64,000 nucleotides of DNA, taken from assembly GCF_002954225.1 (NCBI RefSeq), contig NZ_PPTH01000013.1, positions 1 through 64,000 on the forward strand, read 5' to 3'. Below are positions 45,611-54,379 of the stretch, piece after piece (positions within the stretch are counted from its first letter, which is position 1; each line of letters starts with the position of its first letter). The notes under the pieces were generated by a model. That model was not told the DNA's origin. It did not search any database and worked only from the letters and a program-made list of their open reading frames with translations. The stretch is from Arthrobacter ruber (lineage in GTDB: Bacteria; Actinomycetota; Actinomycetes; Actinomycetales; Micrococcaceae). A program made the translations under genes and the position numbers.

Positions 45611-46543
45611 TCAGGCGCGCGGGTGGGCCTGTTCGTAGCTGCGCCGCAGGCGGTCGACGGACACGTGCGTGTAGAGCTGCGTGGTGGCGAGGCTCGAGTG
45701 GCCGAGGAGCTCCTGGACCGCACGGAGATCGGCGCCGCCGTCGAGCAGGTGCGTCGCGGCGCTGTGCCGCAGCGCGTGCGGACCCTGGGCGGCCGTGTCC
45801 CCGAGGGCGTCGAGTGCGTCCTTCACCTGGGCGCGCACGGCGCGCTGGTCGATGCGGCTGCCGCGTCGACCGAGGAACAGGGCCGGTCCGCTCTTCTCCG
45901 TCGCCCAGCGTGGTCGGCCTCGTCGGAGCCAGTCGTCGATCGCGTGCGCAGCCGGGACGCCGTAGGGGACGGTCCGCTCCTTCGACCCCTTGCCGAGCAC
46001 CACGAGGGTGCGCCGCTCGGTGTCGAGGTCGTCGATGTCCAGCCCCACGAGTTCTCCGACGCGGACGCCCGTTCCGTACAGCACCTCGATCATCGCTCGC
46101 CGCTGGAGTTCGTGCGGTTCCCCCTGCTGCGTCCGTTCGTCGAGGTCCTCGAACAGCGTGCCCGCCTGCGATTGGCTGAGGACGGCCGGCAGCGCACCGG
46201 TCCGCTTCGGGGAGCGCAGGCGCAGTGCGGGGTTGACCGGGATCAGTTCCTCACGCACCGCCCAGTCCATGAAGGCCCGGACCGACGCCGCGCGCCGCGC
46301 GATCGTGGCGCGGGACAGGCCGGCTGCATCGAGGGCTCCGAGCCATGCCCGGAAGTGCCGCAGTTCGAGCTGTCCCAGCTCCGACACCCCGGACTGCGCG
46401 GCATGTCGGAGGAACAGTTCCAGGTCCTTCCGGTAGGCCCGGACCGTGTGCACCGACCGGTTGCGCTGCAGCGTCAGGTAATCCTCGAAGCCGCGTACTG
46501 CCATCGCCAGGGCCGGGGTCGTTCCTGCGCTCTCGTTCGTCAT
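45611..46543 (-). CDS. xerC: Tyrosine recombinase XerC
   Basis: 310 residues from the ATG at 46543 (GGAGGC box). With XerD it resolves chromosome dimers at dif. The catalytic set is complete: R161 in GTGVRVGEL, K185 in GKGSKERTVP, H256 and R259 in PHALRHSA, H282 in GHSSLATTQ and nucleophile Y291 in YTHV. The N-terminal SAM-like domain (about 10-105) is present. It is the chromosomal enzyme and not a phage integrase: it is flanked by core genes, and the length and motifs fit XerC. Confidence 0.95.
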   Translation of the reverse strand: MTNESAGTTPALAMAVRGFEDYLTLQRNRSVHTVRAYRKDLELFLRHAAQSGVSELGQLELRHFRAWLGALDAAGLSRATIARRAASVRAFMDWAVREELIPVNPALRLRSPKRTGALPAVLSQSQAGTLFEDLDERTQQGEPHELQRRAMIEVLYGTGVRVGELVGLDIDDLDTERRTLVVLGKGSKERTVPYGVPAAHAIDDWLRRGRPRWATEKSGPALFLGRRGSRIDQRAVRAQVKDALDALGDTAAQGPHALRHSAATHLLDGGADLRAVQELLGHSSLATTQLYTHVSVDRLRRSYEQAHPRA

Positions 46544-46653
46544 CGTGCCTCCGGTACCAGTATCCACGCCAGGTGACGGCTTGGCAGGGAGCCGGGCCGG
46601 AGTGCGCCGGTCCGTGCGCCCGGATCGACCCGCTGGCGCGCTGGTTCCCGTGG

Positions 46654-46689
46654 TGATCGGCCTGGTGGTCGGCCTGGTGGTCGGCCTGC
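46654..46689 (+). repeat. Three 12-bp tandem repeats between xerC and the alkyltransferase-like gene
   Basis: Units TGATCGGCCTGG, TGGTCGGCCTGG and TGGTCGGCCTGC in a row. The 210-base gap has no gene. Confidence 0.7.
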
Positions 46690-46753
46690 CGATCCCATGA
46701 TGGGCGGCTTGATGGGCGCTCCGGCCGTCGGCTTCGTCGCCGTGCCCGACGCA

Positions 46754-47401
46754 TCATTGCCGCCCGGACTCGGGGCCGCGCTGTCGACCGGACTCGAGGT
46801 CGAGGAGCGCTGTCTTGATCCCGGTGCCCGCGGAGTACCCGAGGACCGCGCCCGCACTGCTGAGCACCCGGTGGCCGGGAACGATGATCGAGACCGGATT
46901 GGCCCGCACGGCGGCCCCGACAGCGCGCCCCATGCGCGGGTTGTCGAGTTCCTCCGCAATGTCCCGGTAGCTGCGTCGCTGTCCGTAGGGGATCCGGGTC
47001 AACGCCTCCCACACCCCCACCTGGAAGGAGGTCCCCTGCAACCCGACCGGCACCTCGAAGGCCCGGCGGGTACCTGCGAAGTACTCGGCGAGTTCCGCAG
47101 CCGCCCTCCGAAGGACGGCCATGGTCCTGTCCGGAGTGACAGGGCCGGCCACCCGCCCGGGTGCCGGCGCCTCCTCCCGTGGAGAAGTATCCGGACCAGT
47201 CGCCGGACGCCCCAGTCGACCCTGCGAGGGCGCCGGGCTGTGGTCGCCGTGGTACGGGCCGACGATCATGCCGCCCTCGGCGACGACCCGGAGCGGTCCG
47301 ACCGGCGAGGAGACCTCGACATACCACCGCTCATCACCGTGCTCTGCAGCGGGGCCTGTGCTGGTACCCGTGCTGGTACCCGTGCTGGAACTGCTGTCCA
47401 T
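46754..47401 (-). CDS. Alkyltransferase-like protein (Ogt/MGMT fold without the acceptor cysteine)
   Basis: 215 residues from the ATG at 47401, with AGGAGG upstream. The C-terminal half is the methylguanine-DNA methyltransferase DNA-binding domain (FQVGVWEALTRIPYG, SYRDIAEEL, GRAVGAA). At the active site the canonical PCHR reads PGHR: G176 is encoded by GGC, one base from a Cys codon. It therefore cannot transfer alkyl groups to itself, as in ATL proteins, which have Trp or Ala there. A low-complexity linker (50-90) joins the two halves. The N-terminus has a Thr-Gly-Ser repeat from a 12-bp tandem repeat. It follows dprA in the same direction. Confidence 0.82.
   Translation of the reverse strand: MDSSSSTGTSTGTSTGPAAEHGDERWYVEVSSPVGPLRVVAEGGMIVGPYHGDHSPAPSQGRLGRPATGPDTSPREEAPAPGRVAGPVTPDRTMAVLRRAAAELAEYFAGTRRAFEVPVGLQGTSFQVGVWEALTRIPYGQRRSYRDIAEELDNPRMGRAVGAAVRANPVSIIVPGHRVLSSAGAVLGYSAGTGIKTALLDLESGRQRGPESGRQ
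47358..47388 (+). repeat. 12-bp tandem repeat in the N-terminal codons of the alkyltransferase-like gene
   Basis: GTGCTGGTACCC twice and a partial third copy. On the coding strand it encodes repeated STGT residues near position 10; copy number may vary between strains. Confidence 0.75.
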
Positions 47402-47496
47402 GGAAGTCCTCCTGACGTTGGGAGCCGGCGGGTCCGGCAGGGCGGTGCGGGAAAGCAGGGTGGATTCCGGTGCCTGTGCTGCGGTCCGGACCAGCC

Positions 47497-48693
47497 TCAG
47501 TCCTTCTGGCGGCGCCACCCGCCGTCGGCACGCACTGCGAGGCCGGCGAGTTCGAGACGTGCCAGTCCGCTGATGACGTCCCGCGTGGAGAGGCCCGCGA
47601 CGGTGGACAGCTTGTCGACCGTCGTCGAGGCTCGCACGGGCAGTCCGTCGAGCAGCAGCAGGTCCGGGAGCGCCAGGCCGTCCTGCTCCCGTCCCGGGGC
47701 AGCGGATGCCCGGGCGCGATCACCCGAGGCGTCACCGCCCAGCGGCCCGGCGAGCTCGACCACGTCGGCGGCATCCGCGACGCACACAGCACTGCCGTCG
47801 CGCAGAAGCCTGTGACAGCCCGCGGAGTTGGCGGAGTACACGGAGCCGGGCACGGCACCGACGGAGCGGCCGAGCCCGGCCGCGTGGTGCGCGGTATTGA
47901 GGGCACCCGAGCGCCAGCGTGCCTCGATGACCACCGTGACCACGCTCAACGCCGCGATCAGCCTGTTCCGCTGGAGGAACCTCCACCTCGTGGGTGAGCT
48001 GCCGGGCGGGACCTCGGAGATCAGGAGTCCCCTCGCCGCCACGGTCCGCAGCAGGTCCTCGTTGCCCGCCGGGTAGTACCGGTCCACGCCGCAGGCCAGC
48101 AGGGCGATGGTCGGCGGGCGGTCCCCGTCCCCCGCCGAGGCGAGGGCCGCCCTATGAGCCTGGGCGTCGATACCGTAGGCGCCTCCCGACACCACGGTGT
48201 ATCCGCGCGTGGCGAGGCCGGTCGCGAGATCCGTCGTCACGGCTGCACCGTAGGCGGTGCTGTCCCTCGACCCGACGAGCGCGGCCGTGCGGGCGAGCTC
48301 CGGGATCCTTGCTCCTCCACGTACCCACAGGCAGAGGGGCCTGGCGGATTGCAGGTCATCCAGCGCCTCGGGCCATTCCTCGCTCTCGGGCGTGACGAGC
48401 CTTCCTCCGAGCCTCTTCAGGGTTGCGAGGTCCCGCTCGGGAGCGAGGTCGCGAAGCCTCGGAGCCCACCGGGACAGCCCGTCCTTCAAAGGATCGCGGG
48501 GGCCATCGGGCACGTCGAGGGCCTCGCGCAGGGAACGCCGCACCTGCGATCCCGCATCGACCTCACGGCGGATGATGCGCAGGGCGTCCACGGGACCGGT
48601 CACCGACACCAGAGCCAGGCCGACCGCGTCGGAGGGTTCGAACAACCGCGAGAGGGAGGCCCTCGCCAGGTGGTCGACCTCGATCCCGGTCAT
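47497..48693 (-). CDS. dprA: DNA processing protein DprA
   Basis: 398 residues. A Rossmann-like single-stranded DNA-binding protein that loads RecA during transformation. The core has VGSRDSTAYG, VVSGGAYGIDAQAH, ACGVDRYYPAGN and SEVPPG elements. The C-terminal 55 residues are a winged helix (ASTTVDKLSTVAGLSTRDVISGL). Its start overlaps the comM stop by three bases. comM and yraN upstream form one operon with it. Confidence 0.94.
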   Translation of the reverse strand: MTGIEVDHLARASLSRLFEPSDAVGLALVSVTGPVDALRIIRREVDAGSQVRRSLREALDVPDGPRDPLKDGLSRWAPRLRDLAPERDLATLKRLGGRLVTPESEEWPEALDDLQSARPLCLWVRGGARIPELARTAALVGSRDSTAYGAAVTTDLATGLATRGYTVVSGGAYGIDAQAHRAALASAGDGDRPPTIALLACGVDRYYPAGNEDLLRTVAARGLLISEVPPGSSPTRWRFLQRNRLIAALSVVTVVIEARWRSGALNTAHHAAGLGRSVGAVPGSVYSANSAGCHRLLRDGSAVCVADAADVVELAGPLGGDASGDRARASAAPGREQDGLALPDLLLLDGLPVRASTTVDKLSTVAGLSTRDVISGLARLELAGLAVRADGGWRRQKD

Positions 48694-50225
48694 GCGGCAC
48701 GCTCCTGGAGCCGGAACCCCAGCGCCGTGACGACGTCGTCAGCATCCGGCCGCACGCGACCGGCGAGGTCCGAGATGGTCCAGGCGACTCGGAGCACCCT
48801 GTCCCAGCCGCGGGCACTGACGAGGTTCCTGTCCAGGGCCTTGTCGAGCGACGCCGTCACGCTCCGCGGCAGGCCGAGGTCACCGCGCAGGATGCGCCCC
48901 TGCACCTCGGCGTTCGTCGCGTGGTTCCAGGGGCGCAGTCGCTCCCGCTGGGCTGCCCGCGCCTCCGCGACCCTACCCGCCACCACGTCGGACGTCTCCG
49001 CAGGCCGGCCGTCCGCGTAGTCCGCGAGACTCACCCTCTGCACTGCCAGCTGCAGGTCGACCCGGTCCAGGAGCGGACCGGAGAGCCGGTTGAAGTACCG
49101 CCGGCGCTGCTGGGCCGTGCAGGTGCAGTCGATGCCCTTGCCGTTGGCGAGTCCGCAGGGGCAGGGGTTGAGCGCGAGGACGAGCTGGAACCGCGCCGGG
49201 TAGGAGGCGGTCCCGGATGCGCGGTGCAGTACGAGGCGACCGCTCTCCAGCGGCTCGCGCAGCGCCTCGAGTACCCGGCGCTCGTACTCCGGAGCCTCGT
49301 CGAGGAACAGGATGCCCCGGTGCGCCCGGGACGCGGCGCCCGGCCGCGGGATCCCGCTTCCCCCTCCGATGATCGAGGCGGGAGTGGCGGTGTGGTGGGG
49401 GCTCTCGAAGGGCGGTGTGCGGACGAGCGCCGTGCAGTGCCTCTCGCCGCTCAGGCTGTGGATCGCCGTGACCTCCATCGCGTGGTCGTCCTCGAGGTCC
49501 GGCAGGATCCCCGGGAGTCGTTCCGCAAGCATGGTCTTCCCCGCCCCCGGCGGCCCGGCCATCAGCAGGTGGTGGGACCCTGCAGCCGCGATCTCGAGCG
49601 CGAACCTCGCCTCCTGCTGGCCTGCGATGTCCGAGAGGTCCTTCAGCGGTGCGGGTTGGACGGGAGAGGTTCCGGGTTCCTGGTGATGCAGGGGTGCGGG
49701 CAGTGTCACCTGCGCCCCGTCGGCGCCGAAGGCCAGAGCCACCTCGGCGAGGGTGCCGAAGGACCGCACCGCGGCCGCCGGCACCAGGGCGGCCTCGGCG
49801 GCGTTCTCCTCGGCGACGACGATGTGACAGTGCCCCGCCTGCACTGCGGCCATCACCGCGGGCAACACCCCGCGCACCGGCCGGAGCCGACCGTCCAGGC
49901 TCAGCTCGGCGATGAACACGGTGGTGCCACACCCTCGGACGTCCCCGGCTGCGGCCAGCGCGGACATCACGATGGCGAGGTCGAAGCCGGAGCCGCGCTT
50001 GGGCAGCGACGCCGGAATGAGATTGACCGTGATCTTGCGTCGGCTCAGGGGAACGCCCGCGTTCCGCGCGGCCGCCCGTATGCGGTCCTTCGCCTCGTTG
50101 AGCGATGCGTCGGGCAGGCCCAGCAGCACGAAGGCCGGGAGCGTCTGGCCGATGTCCGCCTCGACCTCGACGACGTGCCCGTTCATGCCCACGAGGGACA
50201 CCGCGTAGGTCCGCCCGAGCGTCAT
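48690..50225 (-). CDS. comM: YifB/ComM family Mg-chelatase-like AAA+ ATPase
   Basis: 511 residues from the ATG at 50225. In other bacteria ComM is a hexameric helicase that helps branch migration during DNA integration. An N-terminal Lon-like/ChlI fold (to about 180) precedes the AAA+ domain with Walker A GPPGAGKT at 224-231, the LFLDEAPEYERRVLEALREPLE Walker B region and NPCPCG. The C-terminal ChlI domain is present. Its start overlaps the yraN stop (TGATG). The yraN-comM-dprA order is a DNA-uptake/recombination operon. Confidence 0.95.
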   Translation of the reverse strand: MTLGRTYAVSLVGMNGHVVEVEADIGQTLPAFVLLGLPDASLNEAKDRIRAAARNAGVPLSRRKITVNLIPASLPKRGSGFDLAIVMSALAAAGDVRGCGTTVFIAELSLDGRLRPVRGVLPAVMAAVQAGHCHIVVAEENAAEAALVPAAAVRSFGTLAEVALAFGADGAQVTLPAPLHHQEPGTSPVQPAPLKDLSDIAGQQEARFALEIAAAGSHHLLMAGPPGAGKTMLAERLPGILPDLEDDHAMEVTAIHSLSGERHCTALVRTPPFESPHHTATPASIIGGGSGIPRPGAASRAHRGILFLDEAPEYERRVLEALREPLESGRLVLHRASGTASYPARFQLVLALNPCPCGLANGKGIDCTCTAQQRRRYFNRLSGPLLDRVDLQLAVQRVSLADYADGRPAETSDVVAGRVAEARAAQRERLRPWNHATNAEVQGRILRGDLGLPRSVTASLDKALDRNLVSARGWDRVLRVAWTISDLAGRVRPDADDVVTALGFRLQERAA

Positions 50226-50581
50226 CAGATCACGCCCTGCAGGTGCTCGATCCGCGGTGCGCCCGTGCCGTCGTCGAGCACGCCCACGGCGTCGATGCGG
50301 AAGCCGCTGAACCGCAGGTTGTGCGACCGCGCCCACTTCGATGCCAGCAGGTACAGGCGCTCGAGCTTGGCCGCGGTGATGGCCTCCAGCGGTTGCCCGA
50401 AGTCCTCCGAGCTCCGTGTCTTGACCTCGACGATCACGAGCGTCGACCCGTCCACGGCCACGAGGTCGATCTCCCCCGCCGGGCACCGCCAGTTGCGGTC
50501 GACGATCGTCAGTCCCGCCTCTTCCAGGTACACAGCGGCTGTCGCTTCACCGCGACGCCCCAGCCGATCCTTCGCCAGCAT
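50225..50581 (-). CDS. yraN: YraN/UPF0102 nuclease-like protein
   Basis: 118 residues from the ATG at 50581 (GGAGGTGA six bases upstream). A predicted small endonuclease-like fold. The DxEVK-type motif is GEIDLVAVDGSTLVIVEVKTRSS, with GEATAAVYL upstream. It is the first gene of the yraN-comM-dprA operon. Activity is untested. Confidence 0.93.
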   Translation of the reverse strand: MLAKDRLGRRGEATAAVYLEEAGLTIVDRNWRCPAGEIDLVAVDGSTLVIVEVKTRSSEDFGQPLEAITAAKLERLYLLASKWARSHNLRFSGFRIDAVGVLDDGTGAPRIEHLQGVI

Positions 50582-50787
50582 GGCACTCACCTCCTCCACC
50601 AGAGTCCGGGAGGCGGCACGCCGACACCGTGCGGAGGGCGCCTATGTGGACAACCCGACCGACGGGTCGGGCACCGATGTCCGAAAGGGCACGATCGGGA
50701 AGATTTCGGTGGCACCGATTCGGCCTCACCTCGTAGCGTGGTGGAGCGACGTCACGGTGACGCCGCCACGAGCCGAAGGAGGACACA

Positions 50788-51093
50788 GTGTCCGAGACCA
50801 GCGATTTCCTGCCCGGCGGCAGTGAGGCCGACCTGCAGGAGCAGGGCATCCCGGACGGGGCGGGCGACACCGCGTCCGGCGGAGGGACCATCCCTGGCGG
50901 GAACGGCGGATCCGAGGCCGATCTGCAGGAACAGGGTGCACCGGCGGGGTCCGGCGACGTCGTCAGCGGAGGGATCGCCGGCGAAGGGACCGGCGGATCC
51001 GAGGCGGACCGCCTCGAGCAGGCGGCGGACGTGCCGATCGACGGCGAGGATGCCTTCCCCTACGGAGGTACGGACGACGACCCCATGGTGTGA
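50788..51093 (+). CDS. Small acidic glycine-rich repeat protein, function unknown
   Basis: 101 residues from the GTG at 50788, preceded by a strong GAAGGAGG. The protein has three copies of a GGSEADLQEQG-type unit (residues 10-20, 40-50 and a degraded one near 69-78) spaced by 29-30 residues and separated by Gly/Asp-rich linkers. It has no cysteine, signal peptide or membrane segment and is predicted to be disordered. It lies alone between two minus-strand operons. It is a real gene by its ribosome-binding site and repeat conservation at the protein level (the third-codon positions differ between copies). I do not recognise a family. Confidence 0.75.
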   Translation: MSETSDFLPGGSEADLQEQGIPDGAGDTASGGGTIPGGNGGSEADLQEQGAPAGSGDVVSGGIAGEGTGGSEADRLEQAADVPIDGEDAFPYGGTDDDPMV

Positions 51094-51129
51094 CACCGGC
51101 GGAGAGTCACCCCCCGGACCCGCCGGGTG

Positions 51130-51456
51130 TCAGTTGCCCAGCGTGCCGTCCTTGGGCAGTGCGATGTCGTCCGACTTGGAGAGCTCTTCCACGTTCACGT
51201 CCTTGAACGTGATCACGCGGACGTTCTTCACGAACCGCGCCGAGCGGTACACGTCCCAGACCCACGCGTCCTGCAGGGTCAGGTCGAAGTACACCTCGCC
51301 GTCGGCCGAGCGCGCCTGCAGGTCCACGGTGTTCGCCAGGTAGAAGCGACGCTCCGTCTCGACGACGTAGCTGAAGAGCCCCACGACGTCCCGGTACTCG
51401 CGGTAGAGCTGCAACTCCATGTCGGTTTCGTAGTTCTCAAGATCCTCGGCACTCAT
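51130..51456 (-). CDS. DUF2469 family protein
   Basis: 108 residues from the ATG at 51456, with GGAGG upstream. The conserved core MSAEDLENYETDMELQLYRE and EYRDVVGLFSYVVETERRFYLAN matches DUF2469, an actinobacterial family of unknown function found after rnhB. The start lies seven bases after the rnhB stop, so it is in the lepB-rnhB operon. Confidence 0.92.
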   Translation of the reverse strand: MSAEDLENYETDMELQLYREYRDVVGLFSYVVETERRFYLANTVDLQARSADGEVYFDLTLQDAWVWDVYRSARFVKNVRVITFKDVNVEELSKSDDIALPKDGTLGN

Positions 51457-51463
51457 CAGTTCA

Positions 51464-52207
51464 TCATCCTCCACTTTCCAGGTGCGCCGCACAGGGCCGG
51501 TCGGTACTCCCCAGGCGCCAGGTCTTCCGGTGGTACGCACTGGGACCGACGGCGTCGATCGCGGCACGATGACCCTCGGTCGCGTATCCCTTGTTCCCGT
51601 CCCAGCCGAAGGCGGGATGGTCGGCGGCGAGCGACACCATCAGGGCGTCGCGCTCCACCTTGGCCAGCACGCTCGCGGCCGCGACGCTCAGGCACTTCAG
51701 GTCGGCCTTGATCCGGGTGTGCACCGGGGCCGTGCAGCCTGCCGGCTCGACCGGCGCGGCCTCGCCGTCGCCCGTCGCGAAGAGCAGTCCCTGGGATCGC
51801 GCGGACAGCCAGTCGTGGTTGCCGTCCAGGAGCACGGCATCCGGGGTGACGGTCTCCAGCACCGAGGCCCACGCCCTGCTGCCGGCGGCGCGCAGGGCGG
51901 CCATGAGCCCGAGCGCGTCGATCTCGGCAGCGGAGGCATGCCCGACGGCGGACGCGACGGACCAGCGGCGGATCCGCGGCACCAGCGCCTCCCTGTCGGC
52001 CGGCGGGAGCAGCTTGCTGTCCCGCACTCCCCGGATACCCTTCGCCGCATCGAGGTCGACGACGACGATCCCCACCGAGACAGGCCCTGCCAGCGCTCCC
52101 CTGCCGACCTCGTCGCAGCCGGCGATGTACCGGTGTCCGTCGGCGGCGAGGGACTTCTCCACCGTCAGGGTCGGCGCGGCGGATCGCTTCCTGCCCGGGG
52201 CCGTCAT
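51464..52207 (-). CDS. rnhB: Ribonuclease HII
   Basis: 247 residues from the ATG at 52207, overlapping the lepB stop (ATGA). It removes ribonucleotides from DNA. The catalytic acids are D32 and E33 in [14 protein letters not shown], with the aspartate of [10 protein letters not shown] later. [22 protein letters not shown] helix closes the fold. The C-terminus carries about 25 variable residues. Confidence 0.96.
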   Translation of the reverse strand: MTAPGRKRSAAPTLTVEKSLAADGHRYIAGCDEVGRGALAGPVSVGIVVVDLDAAKGIRGVRDSKLLPPADREALVPRIRRWSVASAVGHASAAEIDALGLMAALRAAGSRAWASVLETVTPDAVLLDGNHDWLSARSQGLLFATGDGEAAPVEPAGCTAPVHTRIKADLKCLSVAAASVLAKVERDALMVSLAADHPAFGWDGNKGYATEGHRAAIDAVGPSAYHRKTWRLGSTDRPCAAHLESGG

Positions 52208-53028
52208 GGTCCCGAGGGACCAGGTCCTGCCGCGGCTGCGGGCTCGGGCACGCCGTCGAAGACGTCGGGGTGGTTGCCGAGGAAGCCGATGCGGTTCAGG
52301 GGCCAGGCGATGACGGCGGCCTTGCCCTCGATGTCGTCGACGCTGACGAACCCCTGGCCATCCTTGTCCTGATTGGCGCGGGAATCCGCCGAGGCGTTGC
52401 GGTGGTCGCCCATGACCCACACCTTGCCCGCGGGCACCACGACGTCGAACGGCAGGTCCGACGGCGTGGCTCCGGGGTAGAGGTAGGGCTCGACGAGCGG
52501 CTCGCCGTTGACGGTGATCCGGCCCTCGGCGTCGCAGCAGATGACGTGGTCGCCCGGCAGCCCGATGACGCGCTTCACGAGGTGCTGCTGCGACTCGTCG
52601 GGGGCGAGCCCGATGAAGATGAGTGCTTCCTTCAGCCAGCTGACCTGCGCTTCGGGCTGGGGCGGCAGCCACTCCTCGGTGTCGCGGAAGACGACGACGT
52701 CTCCGCGCTCAAGGTCGAAGGGCTCGGGCACGAGCTGGTTGACGAAGATCCGGTCGTCGATCTCGAGGGTCTCCTCCATCGAGCCCGACGGGATGAAGAA
52801 TGCCCTGAACAGGAAGGTCTTGATGAGGAAGGACAGCACGAGGGCGATCACGACGATCGTCGCGATCTCCTTCAGCCACGCCCCGAACCCGCGGTCGGCC
52901 TCTTTCCTCCCGCGCGGCGAGCCGGTCGGGGCGCCCGCCCGGGTACTGCCGTCGGAGTCCGGATCGAAGGACTGTGCTGCGGGGGCCTCGGTCCCTGTGG
53001 GCGACTTCCTGCGGAAGCTCCGTGCCAT
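52204..53028 (-). CDS. lepB: Signal peptidase I, first of two
   Basis: 274 residues from the ATG at 53028 (GAGGAA box). It cleaves signal peptides at the outer face of the membrane. A disordered N-terminus (about 1-50) precedes one membrane segment ([20 protein letters not shown]). The catalytic serine is S83 in PSGSME and the lysine K152 in [10 protein letters not shown]. The C-terminal domain with [17 protein letters not shown] is complete. A second lepB gene lies 87 bases upstream on the same strand. Confidence 0.95.
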   Translation of the reverse strand: MARSFRRKSPTGTEAPAAQSFDPDSDGSTRAGAPTGSPRGRKEADRGFGAWLKEIATIVVIALVLSFLIKTFLFRAFFIPSGSMEETLEIDDRIFVNQLVPEPFDLERGDVVVFRDTEEWLPPQPEAQVSWLKEALIFIGLAPDESQQHLVKRVIGLPGDHVICCDAEGRITVNGEPLVEPYLYPGATPSDLPFDVVVPAGKVWVMGDHRNASADSRANQDKDGQGFVSVDDIEGKAAVIAWPLNRIGFLGNHPDVFDGVPEPAAAAGPGPSGP

Positions 53029-53115
53029 GTGAAGGTTTCCTCTGTGGTCGTGGCTCCCGGCGGCCGTCCACCGGGTGCGGTCCTGCTGATCCGGCGTGCC
53101 GCCGGGGGTGTCGTG

Positions 53116-53796
53116 TCAGCCGAGGGGCCGGTCGATCGGGGCGAACCGCTCCAGGGGCCAGACTAGCTGAAACGCCCGCCCGATGATCCGATCCTCCGCG
53201 ACGAGCCCTCCGCCCGGCGCGCCCAGCAGCGAGCGGGAATCCATGGACGCCGAGCGGTGGTCGCCGAGGAGCCACAGGCGGCCCTCGGGGACGACGACGT
53301 CGAAGGCGTCCTCGCTCGGCGCGTCCCCCGGGTGGAGGTACGGCTCCTCGAGAGCGTGCCCGTTCACCGTCAGGCGCCCGTCCTCCGAGCAGCACGTCAC
53401 ATGGTCCCCGCCGACGCCGATGACACGCTTCACGTATACGGTGTCGCTGCCGGTCAGCCCCAGCCACTGGCCGGCGGCGGCCACCGTGCGCTGAGGCAGG
53501 CTGCGGGGGTCGGTGATGGGGTCGAACGAGCCGCGACCGTCGAAGACCACGACGTCGCCGCGCCGGACATCGCCCCGCGTGTCCTCCGCCTTGGCGACGA
53601 GCACCCGGTCACCCTCGGTGAGCAGCGGCTCCATGGAGGCCGAGGGGATGAAGTACACGTCGACGAGGAAACCGCGCACGAGTCCTGTGATGAGGACCGC
53701 GACGACGACGGCGGAGAACACGAAACGCCAGCCCACGAAGGACCGGCGTTCCGGGTGCTCTCCGGCCGGTGACCGGGAAGCGGAGGTGAACTGCAC
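53116..53796 (-). CDS. lepB: Signal peptidase I, second of two
   Basis: 226 residues from the GTG at 53796, chosen because it is the first valid start after the rplS stop; no clear Shine-Dalgarno is visible. A single membrane segment (FVFSAVVVAVLITGLVRGFL) precedes the catalytic S54 in PSASME and K123 in VKRVIGVGGD, and the GDHRSASMDSR motif is present. It differs from the first copy in the PSASM spelling and in having a shorter N-terminus. It sits directly behind rplS. Confidence 0.93.
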   Translation of the reverse strand: MQFTSASRSPAGEHPERRSFVGWRFVFSAVVVAVLITGLVRGFLVDVYFIPSASMEPLLTEGDRVLVAKAEDTRGDVRRGDVVVFDGRGSFDPITDPRSLPQRTVAAAGQWLGLTGSDTVYVKRVIGVGGDHVTCCSEDGRLTVNGHALEEPYLHPGDAPSEDAFDVVVPEGRLWLLGDHRSASMDSRSLLGAPGGGLVAEDRIIGRAFQLVWPLERFAPIDRPLG

Positions 53797-53804
53797 CAGA
53801 GGGG

Positions 53805-54164
53805 TTACTTGACCGTCTTGGGGTCGCGCTTCTCCTTGATCTTGGCTGCCTTGCCGCGCAGTTCGCGCATGTAGTACAGCTTGGCGCGGCGGACGTCGCC
53901 CTTGGAGACGACCTCGATCTTGTCGAGCACCGGGCTGTGGACGGGGAACGTACGCTCCACGCCGACGCCGAAGCTCACCTTGCGGACCGTGAAGGTCTCG
54001 CGGATGCCGTCGCCCTGGCGGCCGACGACGAAGCCCTTGAAGATCTGAACACGGGTGTTCTTGCCTTCGATGATGTTGACGTGGACGTTGACGGTGTCGC
54101 CGGCGCGGAAGTCGGGGACGTTGTCGCGGAAGGATCCGGCGTCTACGGAATCGAGGATGTGCAT
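53805..54164 (-). CDS. rplS: 50S ribosomal protein L19
   Basis: 119 residues from the ATG at 54164, with AGGAG six bases before it. The standard L19 sequence with [30 protein letters not shown] and the C-terminal [15 protein letters not shown]. It lies at the 30S-50S interface. A GC hairpin lies between it and trmD. Confidence 0.97.
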   Translation of the reverse strand: MHILDSVDAGSFRDNVPDFRAGDTVNVHVNIIEGKNTRVQIFKGFVVGRQGDGIRETFTVRKVSFGVGVERTFPVHSPVLDKIEVVSKGDVRRAKLYYMRELRGKAAKIKEKRDPKTVK

Positions 54165-54303
54165 GCTGATTCTCCTGGTGAACGCCACAGGTCATTCACG
54201 TTGGTCACGGCGGGCAAGGACGGGACCGAGGGTCCTGACGATGCCGCCGAAGTAGGGTTCCCGGCCGATCCGGAAGGTCGGCGGCCGGTGTGTGCGAACT
54301 GTT

Positions 54304-54334
54304 GGCCGGACGCCCCCTGTGGCAGGGTCCGGCC
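54304..54334 (-). terminator. Hairpin between trmD and rplS
   Basis: 8-bp repeat GGCCGGAC/GTCCGGCC (54304-54311 and 54327-54334) in the 215-base gap; it could terminate trmD transcription or act in the rplS leader. Confidence 0.45.
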
Positions 54335-54379
54335 CAGTGGACACGATCTCCGATTATTCCACAGCAGCGTCGCCAACCG

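Noticed and set aside
45611-46543. Tyrosine recombinase as a sign of a phage or integrative element
   Set aside because: Length, motifs and the dprA/comM neighbourhood are those of chromosomal XerC; no att repeats or tRNA target lie beside it.
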